In this document: positions 11,664 to 22,722 of the stretch, piece by piece
Position numbering within the stretch: the first letter of the stretch is position 1
Layout: each line of letters begins with the position of its first letter
Source of the DNA: Orychophragmus violaceus
Taxonomy: Eukaryota; Streptophyta; Magnoliopsida; Brassicales; Brassicaceae
Assembly (NCBI GenBank): GCA_030180135.1
Contig: CM058239.1
Location: 74,841,823-74,905,822, forward strand
Direction of reading: 5' to 3'
Length of the DNA: 64,000 bases
Position numbers and translations under genes: made by a program
The notes under the pieces: generated by a model
What the model was told of the DNA's origin: nothing
Seen by the model: only the letters and a program-made list of their open reading frames with translations
The model's database searches: none

Positions 11664-11936
11664 CAAAATCTTCATTAACTCGGCGAGAATCATTAGATCA
11701 CGAGCTGTGTCGATCGACTCCAAGGCTGTGTCGATCGATGTTGTGCTCTGTTATCGCCTATAATTTCTTTTTCTCGCATGAAATCTTCAAATAGCTACAA
11801 AATACGCCATAATGTCCAAATATGCTCCAAACGTATCTAAACCTGTAAAACACATGAAAGGATTCCAAAACACAACAAAAGACTCGATAACAAAGACTTA
11901 TATTATGGTCAAAACCCTAAAAACCATGAAATATCA
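11664..11936 (-). repeat. Element F 3' LTR, inner segment
   Basis: Continues F's LTR after J. It matches 36117-36389 closely, including a CGATCG foldback module at about 11701-11758, and ends ATATCA next to the polypurine-like tract. Confidence 0.85.
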
Positions 11937-12817
11937 ACTCCCCTACACTTAGCCTTTGCTTACCCTCAAGCAAACAGAAAACCATAATTAGGAGAAGAAG
12001 TTTGAAAACTTCATAAACTCGTTTCATCGTAGAAATACTACACTCATATTCCCCTTAGTAAACCAACATGTACTTCCCCCACACTTAGCAACTGTCCTAA
12101 GTAAACTCCACAATCACATTCAGAGCATTCAAATTCACCATACTGACTTCTAAAATCTAATATGTGCGGTTTCACCTAGGGAGTATCGATCAAAAAACAC
12201 ATGAACTCTTCCTTTGTTAGCACCTGACCACCATACTATCATTCTCTAGTTCCTTTCTTCTTCTTTTCCTTCCTTAGCAACTGATTTTTCCCCACTGGGT
12301 ATCATTTTTTATCAGTGCTCTTCCCGCATTGGGATGTACTTTGGACACTATTTATGAAGCACATGAGGTAATAGGGGTCTCTACCACTCCCGTGATCACT
12401 TCGAAGCTACTAGCTTATCCGCAATTTATCTCTTTTTTTTTAACTTTAAGGAAGGAGAGAAGGGAACCATACTTAGACATGTTTACAAGCTGTGTCAGAA
12501 CTAACAGAGGAATCCGACTCAAGGTATACCAAGCCCCTATGTGAGAAAAATTAAGTCAAGTTAAAGGTGAAGTCAGTAATGGATTCTCTGAATACCTGAA
12601 GTGATGTGGGTGTCCTTAGTAGGCTGATCTGTGTGGGGTTTTCTAATATTCAGAGATCATCTGCAAGCTCATCCAATGGTGTTGGGTTCGTGCAAGTGTA
12701 GTGATCTCCTCAAAAAGTCCTTGTTTTCTACTCAAATTTGACTCAATAAAACGACTCAACTGACTCTAAGAAAACAGAAAAATGGTGCATCAGTAGCTAC
12801 CTCCCCCACACTTAAAA

Positions 12818-12835
12818 AACACTGTCCACAGTGTT
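12818..12835 (-). other. Small conserved hairpin in Athila-like tail (element F copy)
   Basis: AACACTG, loop TCCA, CAGTGTT: a seven-base-pair stem with a four-base loop. Element E has TACACTG-TCCC-CAGTGTA at 16040-16057, so the outer pair changed from A-T to T-A while pairing was kept. D has a version with two extra bases near 50616-50636. Confidence 0.6.
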
Positions 12836-13177
12836 ATTGAAGCCTAGGCTCGGTGAGGACAAGAATCAGAATGAACAGATTGGAAAAGGGCAGAACGCTC
12901 ACCTGTCGCTGGATTGTGTCAATCGATGCTCAGACCGCATCAATCGACGCATCTCGCATTTTCTCGCGGTTTGGAAAGAACCGCTGACTGAACCGCAATT
13001 CACACGGTAAAGTCTGTAATAAACCGCATGTGTGACCGCTGCGTCGACCGACACACAGGACCGTGTCGATCGACGCAAATCGTCTGGATCTGTTCTCACG
13101 CCTTAACACACCAAAACAAGAAAAATCAAAGCAACCAAAAACCAAAACAAAAAATAAAGTAAGAACAGATCCACTAG

Positions 13178-13200
13178 TGGGTTGCCTCCCACCCAACGCT
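13178..13200 (-). other. Conserved block downstream of gag-protease stop (element F copy)
   Basis: The plus-strand word TGGGTTGCCTCCCAC followed by CCAACGCT occurs 36 bases past the ancestral stop codon of F's gag-protease frame. Nearly the same block occurs at 16278-16300 (E) and 50971-50993 (D), each about 40 bases past its stop. I recall similar words in Athila-type elements of other plants, but this needs a search. Confidence 0.6.
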
Positions 13201-13235
13201 TGTTTTAAGTCATTAGCTTGACTATGGGAAGGAGA

Positions 13236-13906
13236 TCAGACTTGTGGTGGATTCAACAGAGACAATGAGTGTCTTTTTGAATGTCTCCTCATCCAAGGTG
13301 GTGTATAAGTAGTCGGATCATGAGATTTCTCAAGGAAAGAGTGAATTGAACCAAGGTGGGAGCGAAGCGTGGGTGGGATACTGCGTTTTCATGCATTCAC
13401 AGTCAATGGATTAGGAGGTTTAATTTTAGAGGAATCATACCTTTGCTTGGGTGGAGGAGAGATGTATGGATCTTTTTGCTTATGAGCAGTTGCAGGCTTT
13501 GAAGATGTTAGAGCATGCTCAAGATGAACCGCCATCTTCTCTTCTCCAATCTGAATCTCTAGTTCCACTTCAACACTGAAGCTTTTTCCATCAATGGTGG
13601 ATCTCCGCATCTTATCGATCTTGAACTGCAAAGGTTTATCTCCCAGGTGGATATCAACCAGACCATGTCTCACATCAATCACTTCTCCAGCAGTAGCTAA
13701 GAAGGATCTACCAAGTAGTAGAGGAGCATCAGGTTCAATCTCATATTTCAGCACCACAAAGTCTGTTGGAATCAAGTAGTTTCCAACTCTGATAGAAATG
13801 TCCTCTAGGACTCCTTCTGGAATCCTCTTCGATCGATCAGCTAGGATAAGAGAGATCCTAGTAGGCAGGAAATCCATCTGCCCCAATCTCACAGCCATAG
13901 AGTATG
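13236..13906 (-). pseudogene. Element F protease, C-terminal part
   Basis: This continues the gag-protease protein after element E. The retropepsin-like fold is recognisable from RLILADRS-like and LLLGRSFLATAG motifs, the latter being the second conserved part of this protease family. A GGA-to-TGA change at about 13389 stops the frame early. The ancestral frame continued to a stop at 13236-13238, with a conserved YTPPWM-R ending shared with D and E. The protease would cut the gag polyprotein; this copy is dead. Confidence 0.75.
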
Positions 13907-15095
13907 TGATAGGGGTCTAGTTTTATCCCTATTCTAAATGCAAGTGCACAATGATGTAGTTGTAGTACTTAGGGTATCGAATCCTCAGAGACTCCGGTCA
14001 ACGAGATTTAGAACGATCAAGTTAAAACTAGGAGAAAGCAATATGGTGAAAGCAGTAAATCAAACAACAGAAAAGTAAATCAAGTAGCAGGAGTGTGAGC
14101 AAGAAAGCAAAGGCGTTAGGTCAAGGGAGTTCTCAGGAAATCAGGAACACAGGCAATCAATCAATCGGGATTTAATCAGAAATTGTTCTAGAACTCAAAA
14201 CACTAATATAGAATTAACCAACTGTCGTTGCGAGAATTCTCTAAGTCTAAGTGCAGCAATCCAAATTCCTTTGCAGTTACTAACAGATTAAACCAGCTAG
14301 CTTTAATTCCAAGTTCGATATGTTCACAATTAAACTAAACCAAATTCCTTTGCGAGTAATTCGATTGCTCATATAGGTTTTTTCTAGCTAATTAACCAAC
14401 TGTCGTTGCATCAATCAACCTAACATCATAAATCTGGATAGCTACTTCAGATTAAGCATTAAAAACAACCCTAGACGAAGAACTAGCAAGTATGAATCCT
14501 TAACAGATCGATCAACCTATAATTCCATGAAATCACTTGTGAGAATCCCTAAACCTAACAGGTAAACTACTAAGACATGTTCATCGAAACAGAAGACATC
14601 ATGAATAGAAAACCAAATATTATAAAATCAAATAAAGAGTTGGGTTCAAAATCCTCTCTCTTTCGAGATTAGGATCAGCCCCTAACTCTCTCTAAAAATA
14701 AAATAAGACTTAAGAAAAGCGTAGCCTAAACAAGTGGCTAAAAACCCTAATATATAGTCTAAAACACGTCAGGGGGCCTTTTTGCAAGTCTGGGAAGTTT
14801 CTGGGCAAAAACTGTAATTTCTCTAAAATGCAGATTTTTGGGTGCAGAACTGCGTCTACCTACTGCGTCGACCACTGCAGAACTGCAACGACCGTTGCAA
14901 GGCGAAAACGCAGCCAGTGAACTCTGTGAAGTCTCTAAATAGTGCAGAATTGTTCCAAATGCTCCCAAAACGTCCAATTAGGCTCCAGATGTTCTTAAAC
15001 CTGTAAAACACCTGAAAAGACTCCAAAACACACAAAAATACTTGATAACAAAGACATATACCATGGTTAAAATCCCTAAAATCTATGGTATATCA
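13907..15095 (-). repeat. Element E 3' LTR
   Basis: On the plus strand it starts TGATAGGGGTCTAG and ends GGTATATCA. 1189 bp. It carries small differences from the other copy, including a CTAG tetranucleotide absent from the right LTR. Confidence 0.9.
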
Positions 15096-16340
15096 ACTCC
15101 CCCACACTTAGCTTTTGCTTGCCCTCAAGCAAATAAAGAACCAAAGCATGGTGAAGAGGTTTGAAAACTTTCAGTAACTCTTTTCATCCTAGAAGCAACA
15201 ACACTCAGATTCCCCTTAATAATCCACATGAAAGATTTCACCTGCAGACATCAAGACCAACATGTACTTCCCCCACACTTAGCAACTGTCCTAAGTAAAC
15301 TCCACAATCATATTCACGCATTCAAATTCACCCTACTGACTTCTGCAAGTATTTAAGTGCGGTCTCACCTAAGGAGTATCGATCAAAGGCACATGGACTC
15401 TTACCTTGTCAGCTATAGACCACCAAAATATCTTTCTCTGGTCCCTTTCTTCTCTTTCCCTTTCTTAACAACTGATTTTTCCCCACTGGGTATCATTTTA
15501 TTTTATTTATCAGTGTTCTTCCCGTTATGGGGTATACTTTGGACACATTCCATGGATGCACATGATATGATAGTTGTAGCTACCACTCCCAGAGACCACT
15601 TCGGAGTTACTAACTCATCCTCAGTTTATTATCTTCTTTTTTTTTTTTACTTTATGGAAGGGGAGAAGGGAACCAAATAGGACATGTTTACAGGCTGTGT
15701 CAGAACTAACAAGGGAATCCAACACAAGGTATACCAAGCCCTTAGGTGAGAAATTAAGTCAGTATTAATGGTGAAGTCAGTAAAGGATCCTCTGATACCT
15801 GAAATGATGTGGGTGTCCTCAGTAGGTTGATCTGTGATGGGGTTTTCTAACAGTCGTAGATAGATCCTGCAACTTCATCCCGATGGTTACTTAAGTTCCT
15901 GCAAGTGCTGTTAATTTTCTCAAAAAATCATTGTTTCTTACTTAAACTATTTTGAATCAATAAAACAAATTTTGAAAAACTGGACTGACTCTAAGAAAAC
16001 AGAAAGATAAAGTCAGTAGCACCTCCCCCACACTTAAGCTACACTGTCCCCAGTGTAATCAAGCGCGAGCTCGGGGAAAACAGGTAATCAAATTGAAAAG
16101 AGTCTGAAAAAGCCAGAGTTACGTACCTCTCGTCGCACTGTGTCGATCGACACACATGTTGTGTCGATCGATGCTAGGCGATTTTTGACTGTTCTCTCGG
16201 CTGAAAACACTAAAACGAAAAATTAAAATAACAAAGACTGAAAAATAAAAAATAAGAACGAAAACTGACTCTATAGTGGGTTGCCTCCCACTCAGCGCTT
16301 TTTTTTAGTCATTAGCTTGACTATAGGATAGAGATTAGAC
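15096..16340 (-). other. Element E non-coding tail
   Basis: Polypurine-like tracts (complement shown) at 15096-15111, 15268-15282 and 16023-16036, hairpin 16040-16057, a CGATCG foldback module about 16130-16185 and the conserved block 16278-16300. This is the same order as in F and D. An open frame on the opposite strand near 15357-15680 is judged incidental. Confidence 0.7.
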
Positions 16341-17633
16341 TCATGGCGGTTTCAACAGAGACTTTGAGTGTCTCTGTGAATATCTCTTCATCCAAGGAGG
16401 TGTATAGGCTTTCAGATCATGAGGCTTCCCAAGGAATGAATAAGCAGCATCAGGGCGGGAGCGAAGCTTGGGTGGTACACTGCGTTTTCCTGCATTCAAA
16501 ACAATGCGGTCAGGAGGTTTAAGCTTATGTGATTTATATCTTACCTTTGGTGGAGATCTGATGTTTGGAGCTTTCAGCTTATGAGCAGTTGCTGTCTCTG
16601 AAGATGTTAGAGCAGGTTCAAGAGGAACCGCCATCTTCTTCTCTCCACTATCAGATACTGTAGTTCCACCAATCTGAACTTCTTCTTTCAAATGACCATC
16701 AGCAGATATCATCTTCTTTGCATGAGCTCGCGAAGCTTCTGCTGGTGGTGTTTCATTCACCTTCTAATCCATCACTTCCATGCAGTTAGCCACTTCTTGC
16801 TCTTGTTTAGAGGGTTTAGGAGCCTTAGGATATGGCACAATGGGCTTATAGACTCGTTCTGGGACTGTTGCAGGCTTCTGGTCTCGTCTGCGATCTGTGT
16901 AGATCGATGCAGTAGGTGTGTCGATCGACACAAGGCGATTATGCTCAAATCCATTAGACGGATCGGGGTTGCAACGATCGATGCACGGGTTGTGTCGATC
17001 GATGCTTGTCTCAGACAGACAGAATTCACCTAGAAAATCCGAGATTATGCTCTCTTCTTCTCCCAGCAAGTCAATCTCATCTCTTATGGTTACAGCATTG
17101 ATGTTCAGCTTCTGTTTAGCTTTCCCAGCTTCATTATGCCTTTGTATTGCTCTAGCTGTTTGTTGAACTTGAACATCTAGCTTCTTCACATGTGAGCTCA
17201 GAGATTCAAACTTCCCATTCAGATCTTCATACAATGCATCTATCTTTGAGTTGTATGACACATTGATATGTTGTTGTCCCTCAAGAAACTGCTCCATCAT
17301 AGCTTCCAATCTGCTCTTATGTGTAGGTGCAGGGGGTGCTTGGTAAGAAGAAACACCATAGTTCCTTGAGAAGGAGTTACTCTGTTGCTGGAAGGGTTTC
17401 TGAAAAGCAGATTCCTGATTGTAGAATTCATTCCCTTCAACGCAGTTGATAGCTCTTTGCGCATACTTTCCAAGTACAAGACTATGCAGAGAGTCTACTT
17501 TGCTCTTTATCCAAGTTATCTGCGAGCTGTCAATCCCTGGACTGAAGAAATCATACATCTTCCTTACGATATGTGTCGATCGATGAAGGAGAAGCGTTGA
17601 TCGATGCAAGCGCGATGATGTGACGATCGACAC
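16341..17633 (-). pseudogene. gag: Element E gag remnant lacking its core domain and protease
   Basis: Two consecutive minus-strand frames (17633-16764 and 16760-16341) carry the middle and C-terminal parts of Athila-like gag: the VDSLHSLVLG region, the SYQAPP-P linker, a coiled-coil stretch (KIDALYEDLNGKFESL), a segment with paired SID/CID peptides encoded by CGATCG modules, then the YTPPWM-R end. The N-terminal retro-gag core and the protease are missing at two deletion joints, near 17550 and 16760. It cannot form a normal particle alone. Confidence 0.8.
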
Positions 17634-17783
17634 ACAGGACCGTGTCGATCGTTGCAGGGCGATTACAGGCGTTCCTGAAACGCAAGAACAGAAAGAAGAA
17701 AAAAAAAATTAGTAACAAAAACAAAAAAAACGAAAAACCTAGTCTAAACTCTAAGTTCAAATCTATCGAAGACTCAAAAGAGA

Positions 17784-17801
17784 CCCCGTCAACGGCGCCA
17801 A
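17784..17801 (-). other. Element E primer binding site (tRNA-Asp type)
   Basis: The minus strand reads TGGCGCCGTTGACGGGGT, two mismatches from the perfect TGGCGCCGTTGCCGGGGA found in D and N. It lies six bases from the LTR end. Confidence 0.85.
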
Positions 17802-17807
17802 AAACTT

Positions 17808-18993
17808 GATAGGGGTCTAGTTTTATCCCTATTCTAACTGCAAGTGCACAGTGATGTAGTTGTAGTACTTAGGGTATCGAATCCACAAAGACTCCGATCA
17901 ACGATAGATTTAGAACGATCAAGTTAAAACTAGGAGAAAGCAATATGGTGAAAGCAGTAAATCAAACAGCAGAAAAGTAAATCAAGTAGCAGGAGTGTGA
18001 GCAAGAAAGCAAAGGCGTTAGGTCAAGGGAGTTCTCAGGAAATCAGGAACACATGCAATCAATCAATCGGGATTTAATCAGAAATTGTTCTAGAACTCAA
18101 AACACAAATATAGAATTAACCAACTGTCGTTGCGAGAATTCTCTAAGTCTAAGTGCAGCAATCCAAATTCCTTTGCAGTTACTAACAGATTAAACCAGCT
18201 TTAATTCCAAGTTCGATATGTTCACAATTAAGCTAAACCAAATTCATTTGCGAGTAATTCAATTGCTCATCTAGGTTCTTTCTAGCTAATTAACCAACTG
18301 TCGTTGCATCAATCAACCTAACATCATAAATCTGGATAGCTACTTCAGATTAAGCATTAAAAACAACCCTAGACGAAGAACTAGCAAGTATGAATCCTTA
18401 ACAGATCGATCAACCTATAATTCCATGAAATCCCTTGTGAGAATCCCTAAACCTAACAGGTAAACTACTCAGACATGTTCATCGAAACAGAAGACATCAT
18501 GAATAGAAAACCAAATATTATAAAATCAAATAAAGAACTGGGTTTAAAATCCTCTCTCTTTCGAGATCAGGATCAGCCCCTAACTCTCTCTAAAAATAAA
18601 ATAAGACTTAAGAAAAGCGTAGCCTAAACAAGTGGCTAAAAACCCTAATATATAGTCTAAAACACGTCTGGGGGCCTTTTTGCAAGTCTGGGAAATTTCT
18701 GGGCAAAAACTATAATTTCTCTAAAATGCAGATTTTTGGGTGCAGAACTGCGTTTACCTACTGCGTCGACCACTGCAGAACTGCAACGACCGTTGCAAGG
18801 CGAAAACGCAGCCAGTGAACTCTGTGAAGTCTCTAAATAGTGTAGAATTGCTTCAAATGCTCCCAAAACGTACAATTAGGCTCCAGATGTTCTTAATCCT
18901 GTAAAACACCTGAAAAGACTCCAAAACACATAGAAAGACTTGATAACAAAGACATATACCATGGTTAAAATCCCTAAAATCCATGGTATATCA
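17808..18993 (-). repeat. Element E 5' LTR
   Basis: 1186 bp, starting TGATAGGGGTCTAG on the plus strand and ending CATGGTATATCA before the ATATG flank, where F's protease sequence resumes. Confidence 0.9.
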
Positions 18994-21071
18994 ATATGGC
19001 ATGAGATTCACACCAGATCCTAAATCACACAGAGAATGCTTGAAGCTGTCCTTTAAGATGGAACAGTATAGCACAAAGACTTTTGGGTCTGAAAGCTTCT
19101 CTGGAATCTGGTTCTGTATCACTTCACTGACCTGCTTAGATAGCATCAACACCTCTTCTTTTAAATCTCCATCTGTGGGTGTTTCTTCAGAGCATCAACA
19201 AGTGAGATCTTAACAAGCTTCTTATCCATGACTGTCATGAAATTAGCTTCATATAGCTCATGTTTGGACCTCTTAGGAGCCTTAGGATAGGGCAAGGGAG
19301 GCTTATAGACTTGTTTTAGCACTTTTGCAGGTTTCTGATCTCGTCTGCGATTGGCGTCGATCGATTCAGTAGAATTGTCGATCGACGCTTGCTTCTCAAA
19401 AGCATTTTCATCCTTTGTGTCGGGTGTGTGTCGATCGACACTGGGAGTGTGTCGATCGATGCATGACGCAGACAAAAACAATTCATCGAGAAAAGCAGTA
19501 ATGATGTCTTCTTCTTCATGTACTAGATCATCTTCATCCTCTACAATGACAGTATTGACGTACAGCTTATGTTCAGTTCTTCCAGCTCCATTTTGCCTTT
19601 GCGCTACTCCAGCAGTCTGTTGAACTTGAACATCTTGCCTCTTCACATGAGTGCTCAGAGACTCAATCTTCCCATTCAAATCCAGGTACAGAGCATCTAT
19701 CTTTCCATTGAAGTCCATTGTACTCTTCTGCTGACCTTCCAAAAGCTGTTCCAACAGAACCATCATCTTATCAGACTGCTCATTTTGTGGAGGAGGAGTC
19801 TGATATGAAGAAGAACCATAGTCTCTGGAGAATGAGTTGTTCTGCTGGAAAGGTCTCTGAAATGCAGACTTTAGTGAGTAATCAGAAGTCTGTCCCTGCT
19901 GATTTCCATATCTCTGACCCTGATAACCAGTTCCAGAAATGTAATTGATGTTCTCAGACTCATCAGTCTGTCCAAAAGCCTCCACATCTGCAGCACAATG
20001 GACTTGATTCTGCCCAAGTAAGATGCTATGGACATAATCAATCTTGTTCTTCATCTCTGCCATCTGTGAACTATCAACTTTTCCACCAAATTTCTTTCTC
20101 TCTAGATCAGCATTCTTAGTGCTATTGCTACATACCAAGTTCTCAATCAGGTCCTTAGCTTGCTCTGGAGATTTGGTATTGAAATTCCTATTGCTAGCAG
20201 CATCCAAAGTCATCTGGTACCATAAATCAACTCCTCAGAAGAAAATGCCCAGCAGCTGAACTTTAGAGAAATCATGATGAGGGCAATCTCTTTGGTACAT
20301 TTTAAACCTCACCCAAGTTGCCTTCATGGCCTCTGTAGGTCCCTGCTTCAACTGTAGAAGATTCTCTCTCAGCTGATCAGATCTAGCATCATCATAAAAG
20401 TGCCTCTGAAACTTCCTTTTCTCTGCATCCCAAGTAGTCAGAGTCCCAGGTGGAATCTGCTTCAGCCAAGTTGCAGCTTCTCCTCCTAGAGATTGAGGAA
20501 AAAGCTTGCAGTGCAGGAAGTCATAGCTCACTCCATTATGCTTCATTCCAGTAACCAAAGACTCAAAATTCTCTATGTGATCCATATGATGCTCATGTGG
20601 GAGTCCATGAAAGATGTGTTGTCCCACAAGCGTGTAGTAAGAAGTCTTCTGCTCAAAGTCATTCCGCGCAAAAGCAGGAGGTACAATCGCAGACCTGTTA
20701 GCATAGAACACATCAGGCATGTTGTAACCAGCTAGTGTCTTCCCAGCTGGAGGATTAGGTGCTCTAGGCGTCTCTTAAGCTCGTGGATTTTCATGTCAAC
20801 CTTGAGCCTATTCATCCTGTGGCTGCTGAATAATCCCCTGAACAATCATGTTCCCATCAGCATCACGTCTCTGACCATGCTCATTACAGACATGGTTCTC
20901 TCTATCTATCAGAACACCATACTCATCCCAAATCAATATCACAGCATTGGGATTCGCCATCTTAACTGGTTTCTGAGCCTTCATGTTCGTCCTTTCTAAC
21001 CTTGCAACCTCTTCAAGTCCGAGATTCACGAGCTCCTTGTCAGGATTACTCCGTAGTGTGCGACCATGCAT
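18994..21071 (-). pseudogene. gag: Element F gag and start of protease
   Basis: One minus-strand frame from ATG 21071 with stops near 20808, 20235 and 19161. It holds the retro-gag core (about 20290-20570, with KLFPQSLGGEAATWL and the HFYDDARSDQ region), a glutamine-rich linker, a coiled coil (KIDALYLDLNGKIESL), paired SID/CID peptides (about 19345-19470) and the protease start CDLGSGVNLMPY, immediately before element E. No CCHC knuckle is visible. The C-terminal part is at 13236-13906. Confidence 0.85.
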
Positions 21072-21089
21072 GAATTGTCTGGTTCACGC

Positions 21090-21190
21090 GGAGTGTGTCG
21101 ACCGACGCTAGCAGAGCGTCAATCGATGTTGATCGCGAGTGTGTCGATCAATGCCAAGTGGGTGTCGATCGATTCACGTGTTCTCCGTCG
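21090..21190 (-). repeat. Two CGATCG foldback modules in element F leader
   Basis: Two adjacent copies between the primer site and the gag start, each with a pair of TCGATCGA-type words. The first has diverged words (TCGACCGACGC, TCAATCGATG). The leaders of D and E have equivalents in the same place. Confidence 0.65.
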
Positions 21191-21296
21191 ATCCTGAAAC
21201 GCAAAAACAGAAACAAAACAGAGAAATAATTAGTAAAACAAAAACGAAAAGCCTAGTCTAAATTCTAAACTCAAATCTATCGAAGACTCAAAAGGG

Positions 21297-21314
21297 TCCC
21301 CGATAACGGCGCCA
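21297..21314 (-). other. Element F primer binding site (tRNA-Asp type)
   Basis: The minus strand reads TGGCGCCGTTATCGGGGA, two changes from the perfect tRNA-Asp complement seen in D and N. Confidence 0.85.
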
Positions 21315-21318
21315 AACT

Positions 21319-22029
21319 AGATATGCTCGAGTTTTAATCCCTAGAGCTACACTGCAAGTGCACAGACGTGACTAGTAGTATATAGGAGTCGAATCCACAA
21401 AGACTCAAGAATCTTATGATAGACGATAGAGGTTCAAATTAAGCTAAGTAGCAGCAGAGAATAAGCAGTAAATAATGAAAGAAAGTAAATCAAATAGTTT
21501 GTAAGCAAGAAAGCGTAGCGTCAGGTCAAGGGAGTTCCCAAGAAATCAGGAATACAGACTAGTCAATCAATCGGGATCGAATTAAAAATTATTCTAGAAC
21601 TAGAATCACAGAAGTATAATAACCCAACTTTCGTTGCGAGTATTATCTATGTCAAGCAACCTAGCAAACCAACTTTCGTTGCGAGTTCTAGAGATTTTAA
21701 ACATGAATTAATCTCAGGTTCTTTCGTTCACAATTTTCCTAAGCAAAATTTCTTTGCGAATAGACAAATTGCTCATTTAGGTTTTTTCTAGCTAATTAAC
21801 CAAATGTCGTTACGAAAATCAACCTAACATCATAAGTTTGGGTAGCTAATTCAGATTAAGCATTAAGAACAACCCTAGATGTAGAACCAGAAATTATGAA
21901 TCCCTACAGATTGATTAACCTAATATTCCATGAAATCCCTAACGAGAATCCATAAACCTAAATGGAGAACTACTCAGACATGGCAACCATAACAATAGAC
22001 ATGATGAATAGAAAACCAAATAACATAAA
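21319..22029 (-). repeat. Element F 5' LTR, inner segment
   Basis: Matches 4055 onward, but its first base is altered (AGATATGC in place of TGATATGC). It is cut at 22029 by copia element G and resumes at 35930. Confidence 0.85.
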
Positions 22030-22708
22030 TGTTGGGAATGTCCTGAAATGTATTGTACTTACTCTGAGAGAAAGTCGTATTATCGAGATGAGACAATCAT
22101 ATGACACTAGGTAGTCATAACGCTTTGCTAGAAGCCACTTATGATCAATGGGTTAAGAACTCATTGTTAGTGTTATATTATCCTACAGGGTCACACACCT
22201 AAGCAAACTGGACGTTAAAGACGAGGTTGATCATTAATGTAATGATCTAGTGAATGCATATTTGATATGAATTCGATATCAATATTCTGGGGCAGTGTCG
22301 ATCGACACAAAGAGTGTGTCGATCGATGCAACTCGCGGATTACCAGATTAATTCGGTTTAATCGTTGGTTAATTCCGTTATGGTTTAAGTCGACATATAT
22401 AAGATATATGGTCGACCTAAACTGATTTTAACCTAATTCACAGCCACCAGAACTTGAATAGAAACCTCTGAAGAGATTGGATATCTATAGGCACTAGCAT
22501 CCCTCCTGTCCAGTTTGTGTGCGTGTGGATACCAGTAGAGGCGCAGCATTTGAGGCGCTTTAGATCTCGATTATCTATAAATCTTCCGCTGCTAATCACC
22601 AGGTAATTATGAGATCCCATAGATTCAATTATATGAACCCTAGATCCTAGGCTTGGAATTCAGACAAGGATTGCCTAATTGGATTAGGACCTGCTAGAAA
22701 TTCCTTCA
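22030..22708 (+). repeat. Element G 5' LTR
   Basis: 679 bp, TGTTGGGAATG to TTCCTTCA. It contains one CGATCG module (22292-22338). It is related to the LTRs of C and H at the ends but diverged in the middle. Confidence 0.92.
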
Positions 22709-22709
22709 G

Positions 22710-22722
22710 TGGTATCAGAGCT
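22710..22722 (+). other. Element G primer binding site (tRNA-Met type)
   Basis: TGGTATCAGAGC, one base after the LTR. Confidence 0.9.

Larger units (their letters stand above)
11937..13235 (-). other. Element F non-coding tail with three polypurine-like tracts
   Basis: The complement of AAGTGTGGGGGAG-type tracts appears three times: 11937-11952 (next to the LTR, the working tract), 12074-12088 and 12801-12815. A small hairpin follows at 12818-12835, CGATCG foldback modules lie near 12905-12955 and 13030-13085, and a conserved block is at 13178-13200. Elements E and D carry the same series in the same order. No RT or integrase fragment is detectable, so the enzymatic region was absent before F inserted. 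Confidence 0.75.
13907..18993 (-). mobile_element. Element E: deleted Athila-like retrotransposon inside element F
   Basis: A 5.1-kb element with LTRs 13907-15095 and 17808-18993, a primer site at 17784-17801 and a tail with the same three polypurine-like tracts as F and D. Flanks are GTATG and ATATG (4 of 5). Its gag has lost the N-terminal core and the protease, yet both LTRs and all end signals are kept. LTR divergence is about 1-2 percent, so it moved after F. This copy is a doubly deleted derivative that can only have been moved by proteins from another element. Confidence 0.88.

Noticed and set aside
15357..15680. Plus-strand frame of 107 codons in E's tail with a hydrophobic, similar counterpart at 49969-50253 in D; possible small membrane protein or antisense env-like gene
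   Set aside because: It is antisense to the element, the F copy does not keep the frame, and nucleotide conservation of the tail explains the similarity.
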